A stretch of 64,000 nucleotides of DNA. It comes from Eunapius fragilis. Its lineage: Eukaryota > Porifera > Demospongiae > Spongillida > Spongillidae. Below are positions 12,111-22,693 of this stretch, in pieces. The notes under the pieces were generated by a model. The model was not told where the DNA came from, searched no databases, and worked only from the letters and a program-made list of their open reading frames with translations. Every line of letters begins with the position of its first letter. Within the stretch, counting starts at the first letter, position 1. Position numbers and translations under genes: made by a program. The DNA lies in the NCBI GenBank assembly GCA_963681505.1, contig OY811972.1, positions 9,008,775 to 9,072,774 on the forward strand. The letters run 5' to 3'.

Positions 12111-12494
12111 CTGGTAAGAAACAAAGACATCACAGAAGCACATACATGTAATAGGAGAACAGTTTGAAAGTGAATATGAAGAAGAGAAGTGAATGAGAAA
12201 AGTACAGAGGGAGAAGGTGCATGTTGGGAGGGTGTAGAAATGACAACATCACCAGATCAGCTTGTATGTGTTGCAGTATGTACACTGTACATGTACATGT
12301 TGGTACACATGGGTTTGTGGTATTAGGGTAAGGACTGCTGTCATGGGCCTTGACCCACCACAATCTACATGTACATGTACATCTATAGGGTTATTATTAA
12401 AATTCTTTGTGTTTGAAAGGAATAAATGCACATTTATTATTATTACTTTATTATTGTTATTATACCTACCACCTAGACTACACAATAAAGAAAG

Positions 12495-12500
<6 letters not shown>

Positions 12501-12577
<77 letters not shown>
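12501..12577. repeat. (CA)n microsatellite
   Basis: About 38 uninterrupted CA units. They produce spurious poly-His/Thr and poly-Cys/Val reading frames on both strands, which are not genes. It separates the copied ankyrin module from the LINE fragment. Confidence 0.95.
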
Positions 12578-12579
<2 letters not shown>

Positions 12580-12594
12580 CATTTTCAGCCCTCG

Positions 12595-14410
12595 CCTTCT
12601 GAATGCAGAAACCTAGCACAGGATAGCAAGGCCCTGGCATTGCAGCGAACTAGGGTGAGGTTCAGTCTCTGGTAGATGCTTGATATGGCCTTTGACTTGC
12701 TGCACTGCAACTGCAAATCCAGACGGGCACGCAGCCAGTCTAGAAATGGAACCCTGAGCTTCCGCACCCCAATAACCATATGTCTCTACTGCCAAGGGTA
12801 TGCAGACCCAACCCAACTCTGTGCACTTGGCGTCATTGGCATTGTGCTTGTGCACTTCAGCCTTTCCAGCTGCTAACCCACTTCTGGCTCACGCTTCATT
12901 CAATGTAGTGGAGTTAAGTGGAGAGACCACTGTTAGGTCAAAAGCAGCTGGCTTCCCAATCATCCAGTGGGCACTAGGATGTCTGCCGGCCTACTGAGCG
13001 AACTTTCACCCCCATACCATGACCTACCACCCAGCCTTGCCCTGTGACAAAACTGGGCAAAAACATCACTTAAGCTGTTGTGGCTCAACACCACACCACC
13101 ACCCCCTTTGCACGTCACAGCATGATGCCCAAGAGGATCCAGCTGGTGGTCAGGGCAGTAAGGACAACGTAGCTGTGATGATGTGTCCATCCCAAGCCAC
13201 CATTTCAAAGCAACCTGGAACTTGTCTGGATCCAAGCTAAGATTAATACCTCTTGATGGAATTACGGCTAGCCATGAAGAAGCATGACACGATGCAACTG
13301 AAAGAAGACGGGCACGGTTGGCCGGGGTGGAGATGAGGCACAGCTGGTCAAATTGATGGTCATCAATTCTGGATGATAAGTCTTTTTGACTTGGAACAGG
13401 GCTCCAGAAGAGACTCTTCAAAGATGGAACTTGCAGGTGGAACCAAGCTATTGAATAAGGTGACAGCTTGTAAGGTGAACTCATCCAGTGGAGCTGAACA
13501 ACCTGCTTTGTTTACTGAGGCCAGATAAGCAGCCGAGCAATGTAAAGCCAACCTACAGAGGCCTAGACCACCCCTGCTGAGGCTCAGCTGAACTTGAAGC
13601 CACTCAGAGTCAGAGGGATCAATTGCAACAGTGTCACAAAAGTGACGACAAACCTCCGCATCAAACAATGATGCTAGGCCTTCAGACACAAGGGCAGGTG
13701 GAGTGGAGCGAGCTAAATGGACCAGCTTACAAAAGGTGGTACAATGACGTAAGAGAAGGAGTGCAATTTGAGGATCTACTGAACCCACCTCTGACATCTA
13801 TTGACCGCCTTGGCTTGCTTTTGAGCGAGGAACTTGGCACAAAATATTGCATCCCCAATAGGAGCACCCAGGATCTCAAAGTTAGGCTCATGAAACACCT
13901 TTATGTCCGCTGGAAAGCCCCTCCATGGCCCCTCGAGAAAAGAGTTCACACTTGGCTATATTGATATATAGCCCCAAGGAGGGACCAAACTGCTGAATTA
14001 GGTGGATAGCATGTTTCACTGCATCCTTGGGACCTGCCAGAGTACCGTCATCAAGGTAACTCATATTAAACAAAAGTTCGGAACATTCAATGTCTGCCGC
14101 AATGGACTGGACAAGCTTATGCAGAACTAGAGAGAACAGGAGAGGACCCAAAGGATCCCCCTGCTGAACTCCCTGCTCCGACCCAAGACGCAGATCATGT
14201 ACCAACTTTTCCACTCCTGCTGGACAAGCCACACCAAGCTGAAATGGGCCAAAAAACTCAGAAGCCTTGACTCTAGCCATGGTACAGAGACATCTTCCCG
14301 TTAGTCTTCTAAGAGCCTCTCCAACAACAATAGGCCAAATATCCAGCGGAGATCCTCTTCATTTTTAATCAAGACCGTGAGTGAGCCACCAGCTAGATAC
14401 ATGTACTTGG
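12595..14410 (-). mobile_element. Degenerate LINE-type retrotransposon (RT plus C-terminal nuclease-like domain)
   Basis: Minus-strand frames, broken by stops and frameshifts, read in order as reverse transcriptase with QGDPLGPLLFSLVLHKLV and the catalytic SYLDDG; then a Cys-x2-Cys...His-x4-Cys cluster within CPYCPDHQLDPLGHHAVTC; then RPADILVP and GKPAAFDLTV, which resemble a PD-(D/E)XK nuclease core; then LGWVCIPLAVETYG near the end. This order is typical of a family of RT elements common in marine invertebrates. The N-terminus is missing and the element joins an integrase relic at 14.43 kb. It lies in an intron of copy A, in the same orientation. Confidence 0.7.
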
Positions 14411-14424
14411 CTACCTTCGTTCCA

Positions 14425-14475
14425 TGGACATTGTTGGGCCCTCTACCAAGGAGTAGTAAAGGGCACAAATAGGGT
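14425..14475 (+). pseudogene. Ty3-type integrase scrap
   Basis: The plus frame reads RSMDIVGPSTKE, the first catalytic Asp region of a Ty3-type integrase, then stops. The same scrap with more upstream sequence is at 58,080-58,470 in duplicate B, so copy A lost the upstream part. Confidence 0.5.
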
Positions 14476-14658
14476 TAATTGTACCACCCTAAATACCTTA
14501 CCTTCTCACATTGAGATACCATTTCCCATATATATTCTTCCAACTCTATTACACAAAATTGCAATACACAGTACATGTACTTGTATACCTATGTTGTTCC
14601 GTTTATGAAATATGGCCACTCGCATAATGATCACCTTTGTGAGTTCAAAAGAGCAGTA

Positions 14659-14828
14659 CAGTACCAGCTCGATGATAGAGAAAATAAAGTGTATACATTA
14701 GGACTAAGCCAACTATCAGTTTTCATAGCGGTTGCTATGAACACTGATGGTTTCTTTAGTTACCAATGTATACGCTTTATTTCTCTATGACCAAGCTGCG
14801 AAATTCTTCTATGATTGAGCTGGTACTG
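14659..14828. mobile_element. Palindromic MITE, CAGTACCRGCTCGAT family
   Basis: The left end reads CAGTACCAGCTCGATGATAG and the right end is its inverted complement, with an inner inverted pair around TGTATACATT/AATGTATACGC. Four family members lie in the window: this one, 15767-15961, 58645-58815 and 60301-60493. The pairs correspond between duplicates A and B, so they inserted before the duplication. No coding capacity. Confidence 0.6.
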
Positions 14829-15357
14829 TACTTGTACTTATATGTGGTTATGCATGGGTCATCTCTTTTTGTATCAGACACCATTTAGCGATTAGACGGA
14901 TGTACCCATCGGATATGATATTAATTTAAGCGTGCTTAAGGGGTTAAAGTATATCATGAATTAAATAATATAGTCCAATGTTTTTGAAAAACAACTCTAA
15001 TAACATGTACATGAACATGTATGATGGTGTGAAATTATTGTTTATAACTTTGAGATAAAAACAATCAAATATAACTTTGACGAAAATGGAAAAAGGTTGC
15101 CACCAATCACATTATCCGCTTATGTTTATCAATAGACATTAAATGGAACATGCAAAATTATGGAAACTCAACGTGTATAGATTAAAATTTATTTGATTTT
15201 AGAAAAGTAACCTCTATAATGCAGCTGTTGTTCACAGTGATATCAGGACAGTTGCTGATACCATGAAAGGCAAAACCTTGTGTACTTTAACTGGGGGGGG
15301 GGGGGGGGGGGGGCTGAACTACTCAAGGCTTAGCCCATCTTGGCTGAGCTATTAGGA

Positions 15358-15475
15358 ATGCACAGTTTGGTAGCCGGTGGTGCTAATACAAGTGTGCTCA
15401 ATTGGCTATTGAAGAGACATGGCTGCTGGTGGTTATAGTGAGCCAAGAATGGCTATGGGATATAAGCTCCCACCC
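15358..15475 (+). pseudogene. DIRS tyrosine-recombinase fragment
   Basis: The plus frame reads HSLVAGGANTSVLNWLLKRHG, which matches the box around the catalytic Arg in DIRS-type tyrosine recombinases (usual pattern HSLRAGG...A...G....L.KRHG). Arg is replaced by Val and stops follow. It repeats at 59,245-59,365 in duplicate B. A poly-G run lies just upstream at 15,293-15,313. Confidence 0.6.
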
Positions 15476-15766
15476 AAATGTCATCATTAAAGAGTGCCAT
15501 GGTGGGGGGGGGGGGGATATAAGGGATGGAGCTGTGTTTGAGGACATTGCAGTAATTTATCTGACCCACCCTTTACCCAAGGTTTCTTATTACTATGTAC
15601 TGATAAGGTATTGCAAAGGATGTACTTTTGGGCTTACCCACTTGTAAAAACCATATTGGATGGTACCACTTTTTATAGTTAATTGCATTTCTCACCAGCG
15701 GTGCAGGCATGATCTTTCAATGTGCGGAAATCAATTTGTGTATGCTGTTGTTTATACATGCAACAA

Positions 15767-15961
15767 CAGTACCGGCTCGATCATAGAGAAATTTCGCAGC
15801 TCGATCATAGAGAAAAAAAAGCGTATACATTGGTAACTAAAGAAACCATCAGTGTTCATAGCAACAGCTATGAAAACTGATAGTTGGCTTAGTCCCAATG
15901 TATACACTTTATTTTCTCTATGAGCGAGCTGCGAAATTTCTCAATGACCAAGCCGGTACTG
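15767..15961. mobile_element. Palindromic MITE, CAGTACCRGCTCGAT family
   Basis: Ends CAGTACCGGCTCGATCATAG and its inverted complement, with the inner arms GCGTATACATTGG / CCAATGTATACAC. Its counterpart in duplicate B is 60301-60493. Confidence 0.6.
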
Positions 15962-16510
15962 TATTACTACAATATGAATTGATTGCACACAATTGAATTC
16001 TGGCATTTGACATATAACTTCTATGGTTGACATAACCCACCCTATGTCCAGTTGCCTACCCACCCATCATAAATAAATCCCTGCATTGTACATATACATG
16101 TAGGTGGCACACCATATGCTGTTCATTTTAACCGTTATGTACACAAAAGTAGCAAGACAGATCAGTACAGGGAGGGTTCCTCCCTGGCAATTGCTCGTAC
16201 AGGGACACCTACTGTACATACCCGGTAGCATGAGATATTTCAGCAGTACACAAGAGCATAGCAAAGTGCTTTGGGCAAAAGGTGGGCTGTGATTGTGTAA
16301 ATCAGGGGGGATTAGTGCAACGATCGGTGATTAGTGTGGGGAAAGGAATCACTTGATTGTGCACAAACACAGTTTAAATACACGTTAGAGCTGCTGGACT
16401 ACAGCAATTTTATTAATGGTACATGTAGCCTTTTGCCACTGCATCCTTAAAACATCCCTCCATACCCTCATTAGTCCATATACATCTCTCCACAACTAAA
16501 CATCACTTAC

Positions 16511-16612
16511 ATCAGATGTTGCTATATTCACTCCAGCACCAGCTCCCAACAAGGTCTGTACTACATCATGATGACCCTCCTGACTTGCCATATACAGTGG
16601 AGTTGTATTGTC
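16511..16612 (-). CDS. Copy A ankyrin exon (type I)
   Basis: A 102-nt phase-0 exon between acceptor CCTTACCAG and the perfect donor GAT|GTAAGT. One ankyrin repeat: TTPLYMASQEGHHDVVQ then LLGAGAGVNIA. It sits inside a module of about 450 bp (16.42-16.87 kb) that recurs around each type I exon. Confidence 0.75.
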
Positions 16613-17234
16613 CTGGTAAGGAGAGAAGGAACAAAGGCATCACAGATGCACATAAGAAGGGAGAACAGTTTGAAAGTGAATATGAAGAAGAGAAGTGAAT
16701 GAGAGAAGTACAGAGGGAGAAGGTGCATGTTGGGAGGGTGTAGAAATGACAACATCACCAGATCAATTTGTATATGATGTGTTGCAGCAGGTACTCTGTA
16801 CACATGTTGGTACACATGGGTTTGTGGTATTAGGGTAAGGACTGAGGTTATAGGCCTTGACCCACCACAGTGAGTAGGGTAATTAATAATATTCTACATC
16901 TCAAGTGCCAGCTGAGGGGGAGGGATGTACGTACCATTAAACCATCCATACATGTATATACATGTATTGACCTACATGTACATGTACTATCTATCCAAAT
17001 GTTGTCCTGACATGGTGATTGGATGAAATGGAGTGCCACATGGGGGGCAGGGAATTTAGAGATGGAGCTATGTTAGAAGACATTGTAGGTGTCCTAACGT
17101 GCACACCATGTGTTGTTCATTTTAATTGTTATGAGATTGTACCTTAGCTCTGGAAGAGCACTTTTATGTGTGAGCAGGATACATGTAGCAAGGTTTTTTA
17201 TAACTATGTACTGAAAAGGTATTGCAAAGGATGA

Positions 17235-18400
17235 GTGGTGTATCTACATCCCACACCATCTATCTGCTTTGATGCCACCACCTCTTCAGTTCCCTCCACT
17301 GATTATTTGAACACACTCCTCATGTATTGCTTATCTAACCAACAGCACAAGTATCAATTCTCTTCATATTTTATAAATCTACAGGTAAAGTACAGAGTGT
17401 GGATGGAGAAGATGTGTACAAGCTGCTCTTGTTCTAAACATACATGTAGTTTAAAAGCTTTATTCCTACACATCAAAGGTTGTGATAACCTGTGCTTGGT
17501 TGGTACACTTTTATCAATCACCTGCCCCTTAACTGAGATAAATTTGGGGCTCTTTACATTAAGGCATGCTATAAAACTTTCTATGGGCAGATGTTGGGAA
17601 TTCCAATTGGGTGATGGCTGACCGGCGTCCATCAGAGGGTGGTAGAGACAGCATGTACAGTTTTGGGTGGATGTGCTATGTGCCCCAGAGTGGATCGTTG
17701 ATTTAATACGGGAAGGGTATGTGATACCGTTCTACTCCAAACCTACGGCGTATACAAGGACAAATCAGCAGTCGGCGTGGGTGAACACAGGATTTGTGGA
17801 CCTTGCTGTTGCTGAGCTGCTCAGTGGAGGTTACGTCCAGACAGTAAGTGCTAGTCCGTATATTTGCAGCCCGCTGTCAGAAGAAGCGCTTGGTGCTTAA
17901 CCTGCGTCATGTGAACCAGTTAGTATCTGGGTTTTGATGGACCATATGTGTTCTCTAAACTTATGCGACCCTTGGTTAAGCTATGGCGATCTAAGGGGTT
18001 AAAAGTAATGATGTACATGTACCTGGACAATGGCATATGTGCAGTTAAGGGTAAGATAGAGGCCAAAAAGGCCAGTGCATGGGTGAGAGATGCTCTTGAA
18101 TGTGCGGGTTTGGTTGTGCATGAGGGTAAGTCAGTTTGGTTCCCATCACTTAGCACAGCGTGGTTGGGATTCGATGCAGACCTGGAACGGGGCTGTGTTT
18201 CGGTTCCAGAAGCTAAGTTGGCAGTGTTGTGTGCCATGTTGCAGATCACTGGGGTAGCCACACATCTGAATGCAGGGTTCATAATACTGCCACTTACAAT
18301 CGAAGTCAGAGAAAAAGTAGAAAGAAATGACTATTTAGCTAGTGCTGTTTTGATGAAAGCCAATATCCCACAAAATATCCAATATGATGTGAATTGAAGT
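17235..18400 (+). mobile_element. DIRS-type retrotransposon fragment (RT region)
   Basis: Plus-strand frames read FWVDVLCAPEWIVDLIREGY and later a NTGFVDLAVAELLSGGYV segment, then in another frame RLVLNLRHVNQ. These match the start of DIRS-family reverse transcriptases. The sequence then jumps to FDGPYVFSKLMRPLVKLW and MYLDNGICAV, where the usual DIRS YLDDG is YLDNG. So the middle of the RT palm is deleted and one catalytic Asp is Asn. The RNase H region is missing here but present in the copy at 62.1-63.45 kb. Dead element. Confidence 0.7.
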
Positions 18401-18599
18401 TGATACGAGCAGCGTACAGTTATCCTTAATTCAGGATTTCCATCCTAATTAAAGGATGGAAATAGATTAGAGATTAAGAGTCATTAATGTCAGCCCCTGG
18501 CTAGTGTGGCCATCACTTATTCATCACTGGTGGCATTTGCTGGTTTTATGCCTTGTGATGAGTTGTTAAAGTTGCAGTGCTGCAGTGAGGGATGTTCTA

Positions 18600-18815
18600 G
18601 ATTGTGCGGGTTTTTGGAATGACCCAGTTGGGTATGGACCCAAGTGTATTTGGCATGCATAGTCTGTGGGCAGGTGGTGCCACTGCTGCAGTGAGGGCTG
18701 GTGTGGCCCATCACTTATTCAAGAGGCATGGCCACGAGAGGTCACAATCTGCCAAGGATGGTTATGTAAAGGATGCACTGGAAACTCGTTTGATAACATG
18801 TACATTGCAATGACA
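18600..18815 (+). pseudogene. DIRS tyrosine-recombinase C-terminal fragment
   Basis: The plus frame contains MDPSVFGMHSLWAGGATAA, then LFKRHG and SAKDGYVKDALE. This is the C-terminal catalytic box of DIRS tyrosine recombinases, with the nucleophile Tyr in KDGYV. The family Arg in HSLRAGG is Trp here, so the enzyme would be inactive. A second fragment with the same Trp is at 21.2 kb, so the two share a source. Confidence 0.7.
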
Positions 18816-19170
18816 ACATTGAACATTAAGAAATTACATTTTGAACACATGTACATGTGGCATAAAGTATAAAATAAGAGGCCACTGATCTCCAATGTGG
18901 GATAAAAACTTAAGACCTTCATGTTATTACATTGTTAATACAGTCCTATTGAATCATTAAAATCAGCCCCTGCCTATACACTATGCACTTGGGCCTGACA
19001 CACCTGAGTAACGTGCACACTTCTTTAATCTCCATAGCACACCTTTTGTGTACATGTATGTGTTGTGGGGGGAGGGGGTGGGGAGCAATTTTCATAAATT
19101 TTATTCATGGTACATGTAGCCTCTTTTACTGTATCCATAACATACCCCTCCATACCCTCACATCACTTAC

Positions 19171-19278
19171 ATCAGATGTTGCTATATTCACTTCAGCATC
19201 AGCTCCCAACAAAGTCTGTACTACAACATGATGACCATTCTGACTTGCCACATACATGTACAGTGGAGTTGTATTGTC
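19171..19278 (-). CDS. Copy A ankyrin exon (type I, with 6-nt insertion)
   Basis: A phase-0 exon with acceptor CCTTACCAG and donor GAT|GTAAGT, 108 nt instead of 102. The extra six bases come from a TACATG expansion and add two residues, so PLYMAS becomes PLYMYVAS inside the first ankyrin helix. It also differs by Asn and Val around the GHH motif. The frame stays open. The added residues would disturb helix packing. Confidence 0.7.
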
Positions 19279-19639
19279 CTGGTAAGGAGAGAAGGAACAA
19301 AGGCATCACAGATGCACATAAGAAGGGAGAACAGTTTGAAAGTGAACATGAAGAAGAGAAGTGAATGAGAGAAGTACAGATCGGGAGAAGGTGCATGTTG
19401 GGAGGGTGTAGAAATGACATCATCACCAGATCAATTTGTATATGATGTGTTGCAGCAGGTACTCTGTACACATGTTGGTACACATGGTTTGTGGTATTAG
19501 GGTAAGGACTGAGGTTATGGGCCTTGACCCACCATGGTCTACATGTACATGTAGACTGATAGGGTAATTCATTATATTATTATGAATAGAGCTACATGTA
19601 CATGTTGGCATGCCTACACCCCACACCATCAATCTGCTT

Positions 19640-20000
19640 TGGTCATCAAGGGTTGTGATAACCTGTGCTTGGTTGGTACACTTTTATCAATCACCTACCC
19701 CTTAACTGAGATAAATTTGGGGCTCTTTACATTATGGTATGCCATAAAAACTTCTATCGGCAGATGTTGGGAATTCCAATTGGGTGATGGCTGACCAGCG
19801 TCCATCAAAGGGTGGTAGAGACAGCATGTACAGTTTTGGGTGGATGTGTTATGTGCCCCAGAGTGGATCATTGATTTAATATGGGAAGGGTATGTGATAC
19901 CGTTCTACTCCAAACAGAATTGTTAAAGATTGTTATATTATATGTTAATGTCAGACTGTTAGTAGTAAGCCAGTGAGTGGTGGCAAGCCTGGTAGAGTTG
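19640..20000 (+). mobile_element. Internally deleted DIRS fragment
   Basis: The sequence follows the DIRS copy at 62,080 up to CCGTTCTACTCCAAAC, then continues with AGAATTGTTAAAGATTG, which in the longer copy lies about 1 kb downstream (63,384). RT, palm and RNase H are therefore cut out. The flank to about 20,260 matches 63,450-63,770. Confidence 0.65.
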
Positions 20001-20619
20001 TGAGGATCAATTGGTGTGGCCAGTGAGGGAGGGTGGATGAGTGTGGTATGTGAGTGTGAGGATGTGTAGTGTATCAGGTAGGATGTTTGCAGCTGGTATA
20101 TATAAACAAGATGTCTACATGTACATGAGTTATGTTGAAGCCCTTATATGGAAGGGCATATATTCATGCCTGCTATGAGGGCCATGGGTCAATGGGTGTG
20201 GCCAGTGAGTTCTTAGTGTCAGTAAGACGGAACATTGTGTGCTGGTGTGTTATAGTCAAGTCTACTATTGTCAATCTCAAGCACTAAGAGAGTTATTTTG
20301 CATCCATAATATCATTTGTATCTTACAAACGAAATTAAACTAATTGCCCAATACTTTACCACATATTTCTATTGCACATCTCTATGTACTAGTTTATTAA
20401 AATTATCAAGTTTTAGGATTAGGTTGTGCATATGAAGCAAAAAGGTATCTTAGTATGAAACCTTATTATCTCAAGAAACCTTTGGTCAATTAGCTTCAAA
20501 CCTGGCATATAGGCTTGCTGCTACTTATTAAACATTTTCGTTGCATGCGCGGTGTATGGTTATAGAAATATAACACAACAAAAACGTATGTATTTTTTGG
20601 ATAACAAATATTATTCATT

Positions 20620-20650
20620 TAAACATCACGTGACGTCTCTTTGCACTGTC
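20620..20650 (+). promoter_or_regulatory. Possible promoter with E-box/CRE-like core
   Basis: CATCACGTGACGTCTC combines a CACGTG E-box and a TGACGTC CRE-like site just upstream of an ATG in good context (GTCATGGCGG). Such clusters are typical of animal housekeeping promoters. Only the motifs are seen; no transcript evidence. Confidence 0.3.
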
Positions 20651-20779
20651 ATGGCGGTACAAGAAGACAGTGAGGACACATCTGAGGATGAGGATGAGGA
20701 TGATGCGGGTCACGATACTGGCTCCAGTTCAGATGGTGAGGCCACAAACTCTCACAACAGTGACGAAGAGAATACGTAG
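20651..20779 (+). CDS. Small acidic ORF inside a TIR transposon
   Basis: The 42-residue frame starts MAVQEDSEDTSEDEDEDD and is almost all Glu, Asp, Ser, Gly and Asn. It could be the first exon of a longer gene: the internal sequence GATG|GTGAGG is a fair splice donor. It could also be a captured host exon. No family is recognisable because the composition is low complexity. It lies within the 684-bp insertion that duplicate B lacks. Confidence 0.3.
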   Translation: MAVQEDSEDTSEDEDEDDAGHDTGSSSDGEATNSHNSDEENT

Positions 20780-21179
20780 TGGTCTTTCCTGCGCTTTTGT
20801 TACTGAGACATACTTGCTGAAAACATTTCTTTCATTATATCACAAATAGTAATCATAATACAGGTTATTGGTGCATGATTTTGGGCGTGGTCACAACTGA
20901 TTTTAATGAAAAAATAAATTCATGAACTCTCTTATTATCTGAGACAGACAATAGTGTAGTATGGTGGTCCAACTGCATAAAGTAGTTCCATTTCTTGTTA
21001 GCACTTTTACTTGAACTTGATTACTTCCCCCCCAAATATACATTCGATGCGAGTACACAGATTGAATGTGAGTGTTAGCGAGTCACTTGTATGCTGTTGT
21101 TTGTAGGTGAGCAGCATTTGTGTAAATCAGGGGGTGGATCAGATATACAAGACTTATGAGTTAGGGGGTTGCTACTAGA

Positions 21180-21350
21180 GAAGACAGAACAGTTGGGTAT
21201 GGACCCAAGTGTATTTGGCATGCATAGTCTGTGGGCAGGTGGTGCCACTGCTGCAGTGAGGGCTGGTGTGGCCCATCACTTATTCAAGAGGCATGGCCAC
21301 TAGAGGTCACAATCTGCCAAGGATGGTTATGTAAACTCGTTTGTCGGTTA
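21180..21350 (+). pseudogene. DIRS tyrosine-recombinase fragment (second copy)
   Basis: Nearly the same as 18,640-18,770, including HSLWAGGATAA and LFKRHG, with a stop after GH and loss of the residues after KDGYV. Downstream to about 22,230 I see only unique AT-rich DNA with ACATGT palindromes and no gene. Confidence 0.6.
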
Positions 21351-22357
21351 CTAAGCAGTTGGGAATATAACTCCCAACTGGTCAGCCCGTTCTTTGTTTG
21401 TCTATTGTGTCTTATTAAGATGGTGTGCACAGGTGACACTACACCTATGGTTATGTGAAAAGGGATACCAGTTTTGTGCAGTGTTGATGCAATGATGTGT
21501 TTGGTCAAATAAGGAGATTTCCTTAACAGATGACAGACAAGCCTGGAGTACTACATGTATGACACCGAGGGAGTTCTCTGTGAATTGTGCTGTATGTGGC
21601 TGGGCAGTGCTAGATAGCACACCTTTTGTGTACATGTATGGATATGTAAAAAGGTCTCGTTCTGTATTCATAGTGTATGATCGTAGCGTTGTTGACCTGT
21701 ATTGGTTTAACTTTGGCCCAACTTCGTTTCATATGAATAGTACCATACATGTAGTTGTATGCCGTTTAAATGACACCATACAAAGGATGACATATTTGTA
21801 CATGAAATACATCCATCACGTCTTACGTACAGTACATGTATTTGATAAAATGATCTACATGTACATGTGGCGATATCGTTCTAACTGACTGTTTACACAA
21901 GTGGACTTTGAAATTGTTCAGTGATTAGATCCACGTATTTAACCACAAATTCTTTTGAACGTTGATAACCTATCACCTCGATAATCACTATACATGTACA
22001 TTGCTCACATTATTATTCTACCCTCATTTATTGCACCATCTCATCTCTTCAAGTGGGCAGGGACATTTAAACTGACCGAGTTTTTAGTTGACCACAAAAT
22101 TACGGCTGCACGCAATGAATACCATGCACGCTAATGGTAGAGCAGCTGAAATATCCATTAAACTTCAGTGCACAACGTAGCGTCATCATTCAATATGATC
22201 TAAAACACGACAACGTTGAATATATAAATGTATGTGTTGTGGGGTGGGCAGCATTTTTATTAATGGTACATGTAGCCCTCTGCCACTGCATCCTTATAAC
22301 ATCCCTCCATACCCTCATTAGTCCATATACATCTCTCCACAACTAAACATCACTTAC

Positions 22358-22459
22358 ATCAGATGTTGCTATATTCACTCCAGCACCAGCTCCCAACAAG
22401 GTCTGTACTACATCATGATGACCTTTTAGACTTGCCATAAACAGTGGAGTTGCATTGTT
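22358..22459 (-). CDS. Copy A ankyrin exon (type I)
   Basis: A 102-nt phase-0 exon, acceptor CCTTACCAG, donor GAT|GTAAGT. Repeat core ATPLFMASLKGHHDVVQ then LLGAGAGVNIA. It lies in the recurring module (22.24-22.62 kb), here the most diverged in the first helix (Leu-Lys instead of Gln-Glu). Confidence 0.7.
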
Positions 22460-22693
22460 CTGGTAAGGAGAGAAGGAACAAAGGCATCACAGATGCACAT
22501 AAGATGGGAGAACAGTTTGAAAGTGAATATGAAGAAGAGAAGCGAATGAGAGATGTACAGAGGGAGAAGGTGCATGTTGGGAGGGTGTAGAAATTGCAAC
22601 ATCACCAGATCAGCATTATATGTGGCAATGGTACTACATGTATATCATTATTCGGTAACTATGCCTGTTGTTATGAGGTATTTCAATTTACTT

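Larger units (their letters stand above)
20268..20951. mobile_element. 684-bp TIR transposon with TA target duplication, copy A only
   Basis: Duplicate B reads TCTACTAGTGTAG at about 63,766, while A has the same flanks split by this segment with TA on each side. The ends are imperfect inverted repeats of about 30 bp: TTGTCAATCTCAAGCACTAA at the left, and TTGTCTGTCTCAGATAATAA reading inward from the right, followed by GAGAGTT on both sides. TA duplication and TIRs suggest a non-autonomous Tc1/mariner-like element. It contains the acidic ORF at 20651-20779. Confidence 0.7.

Noticed and set aside
12249-12616. ORFs with long His-Thr or Cys-Val runs
   Set aside because: They are translations of the (CA)n microsatellite at 12501-12577.
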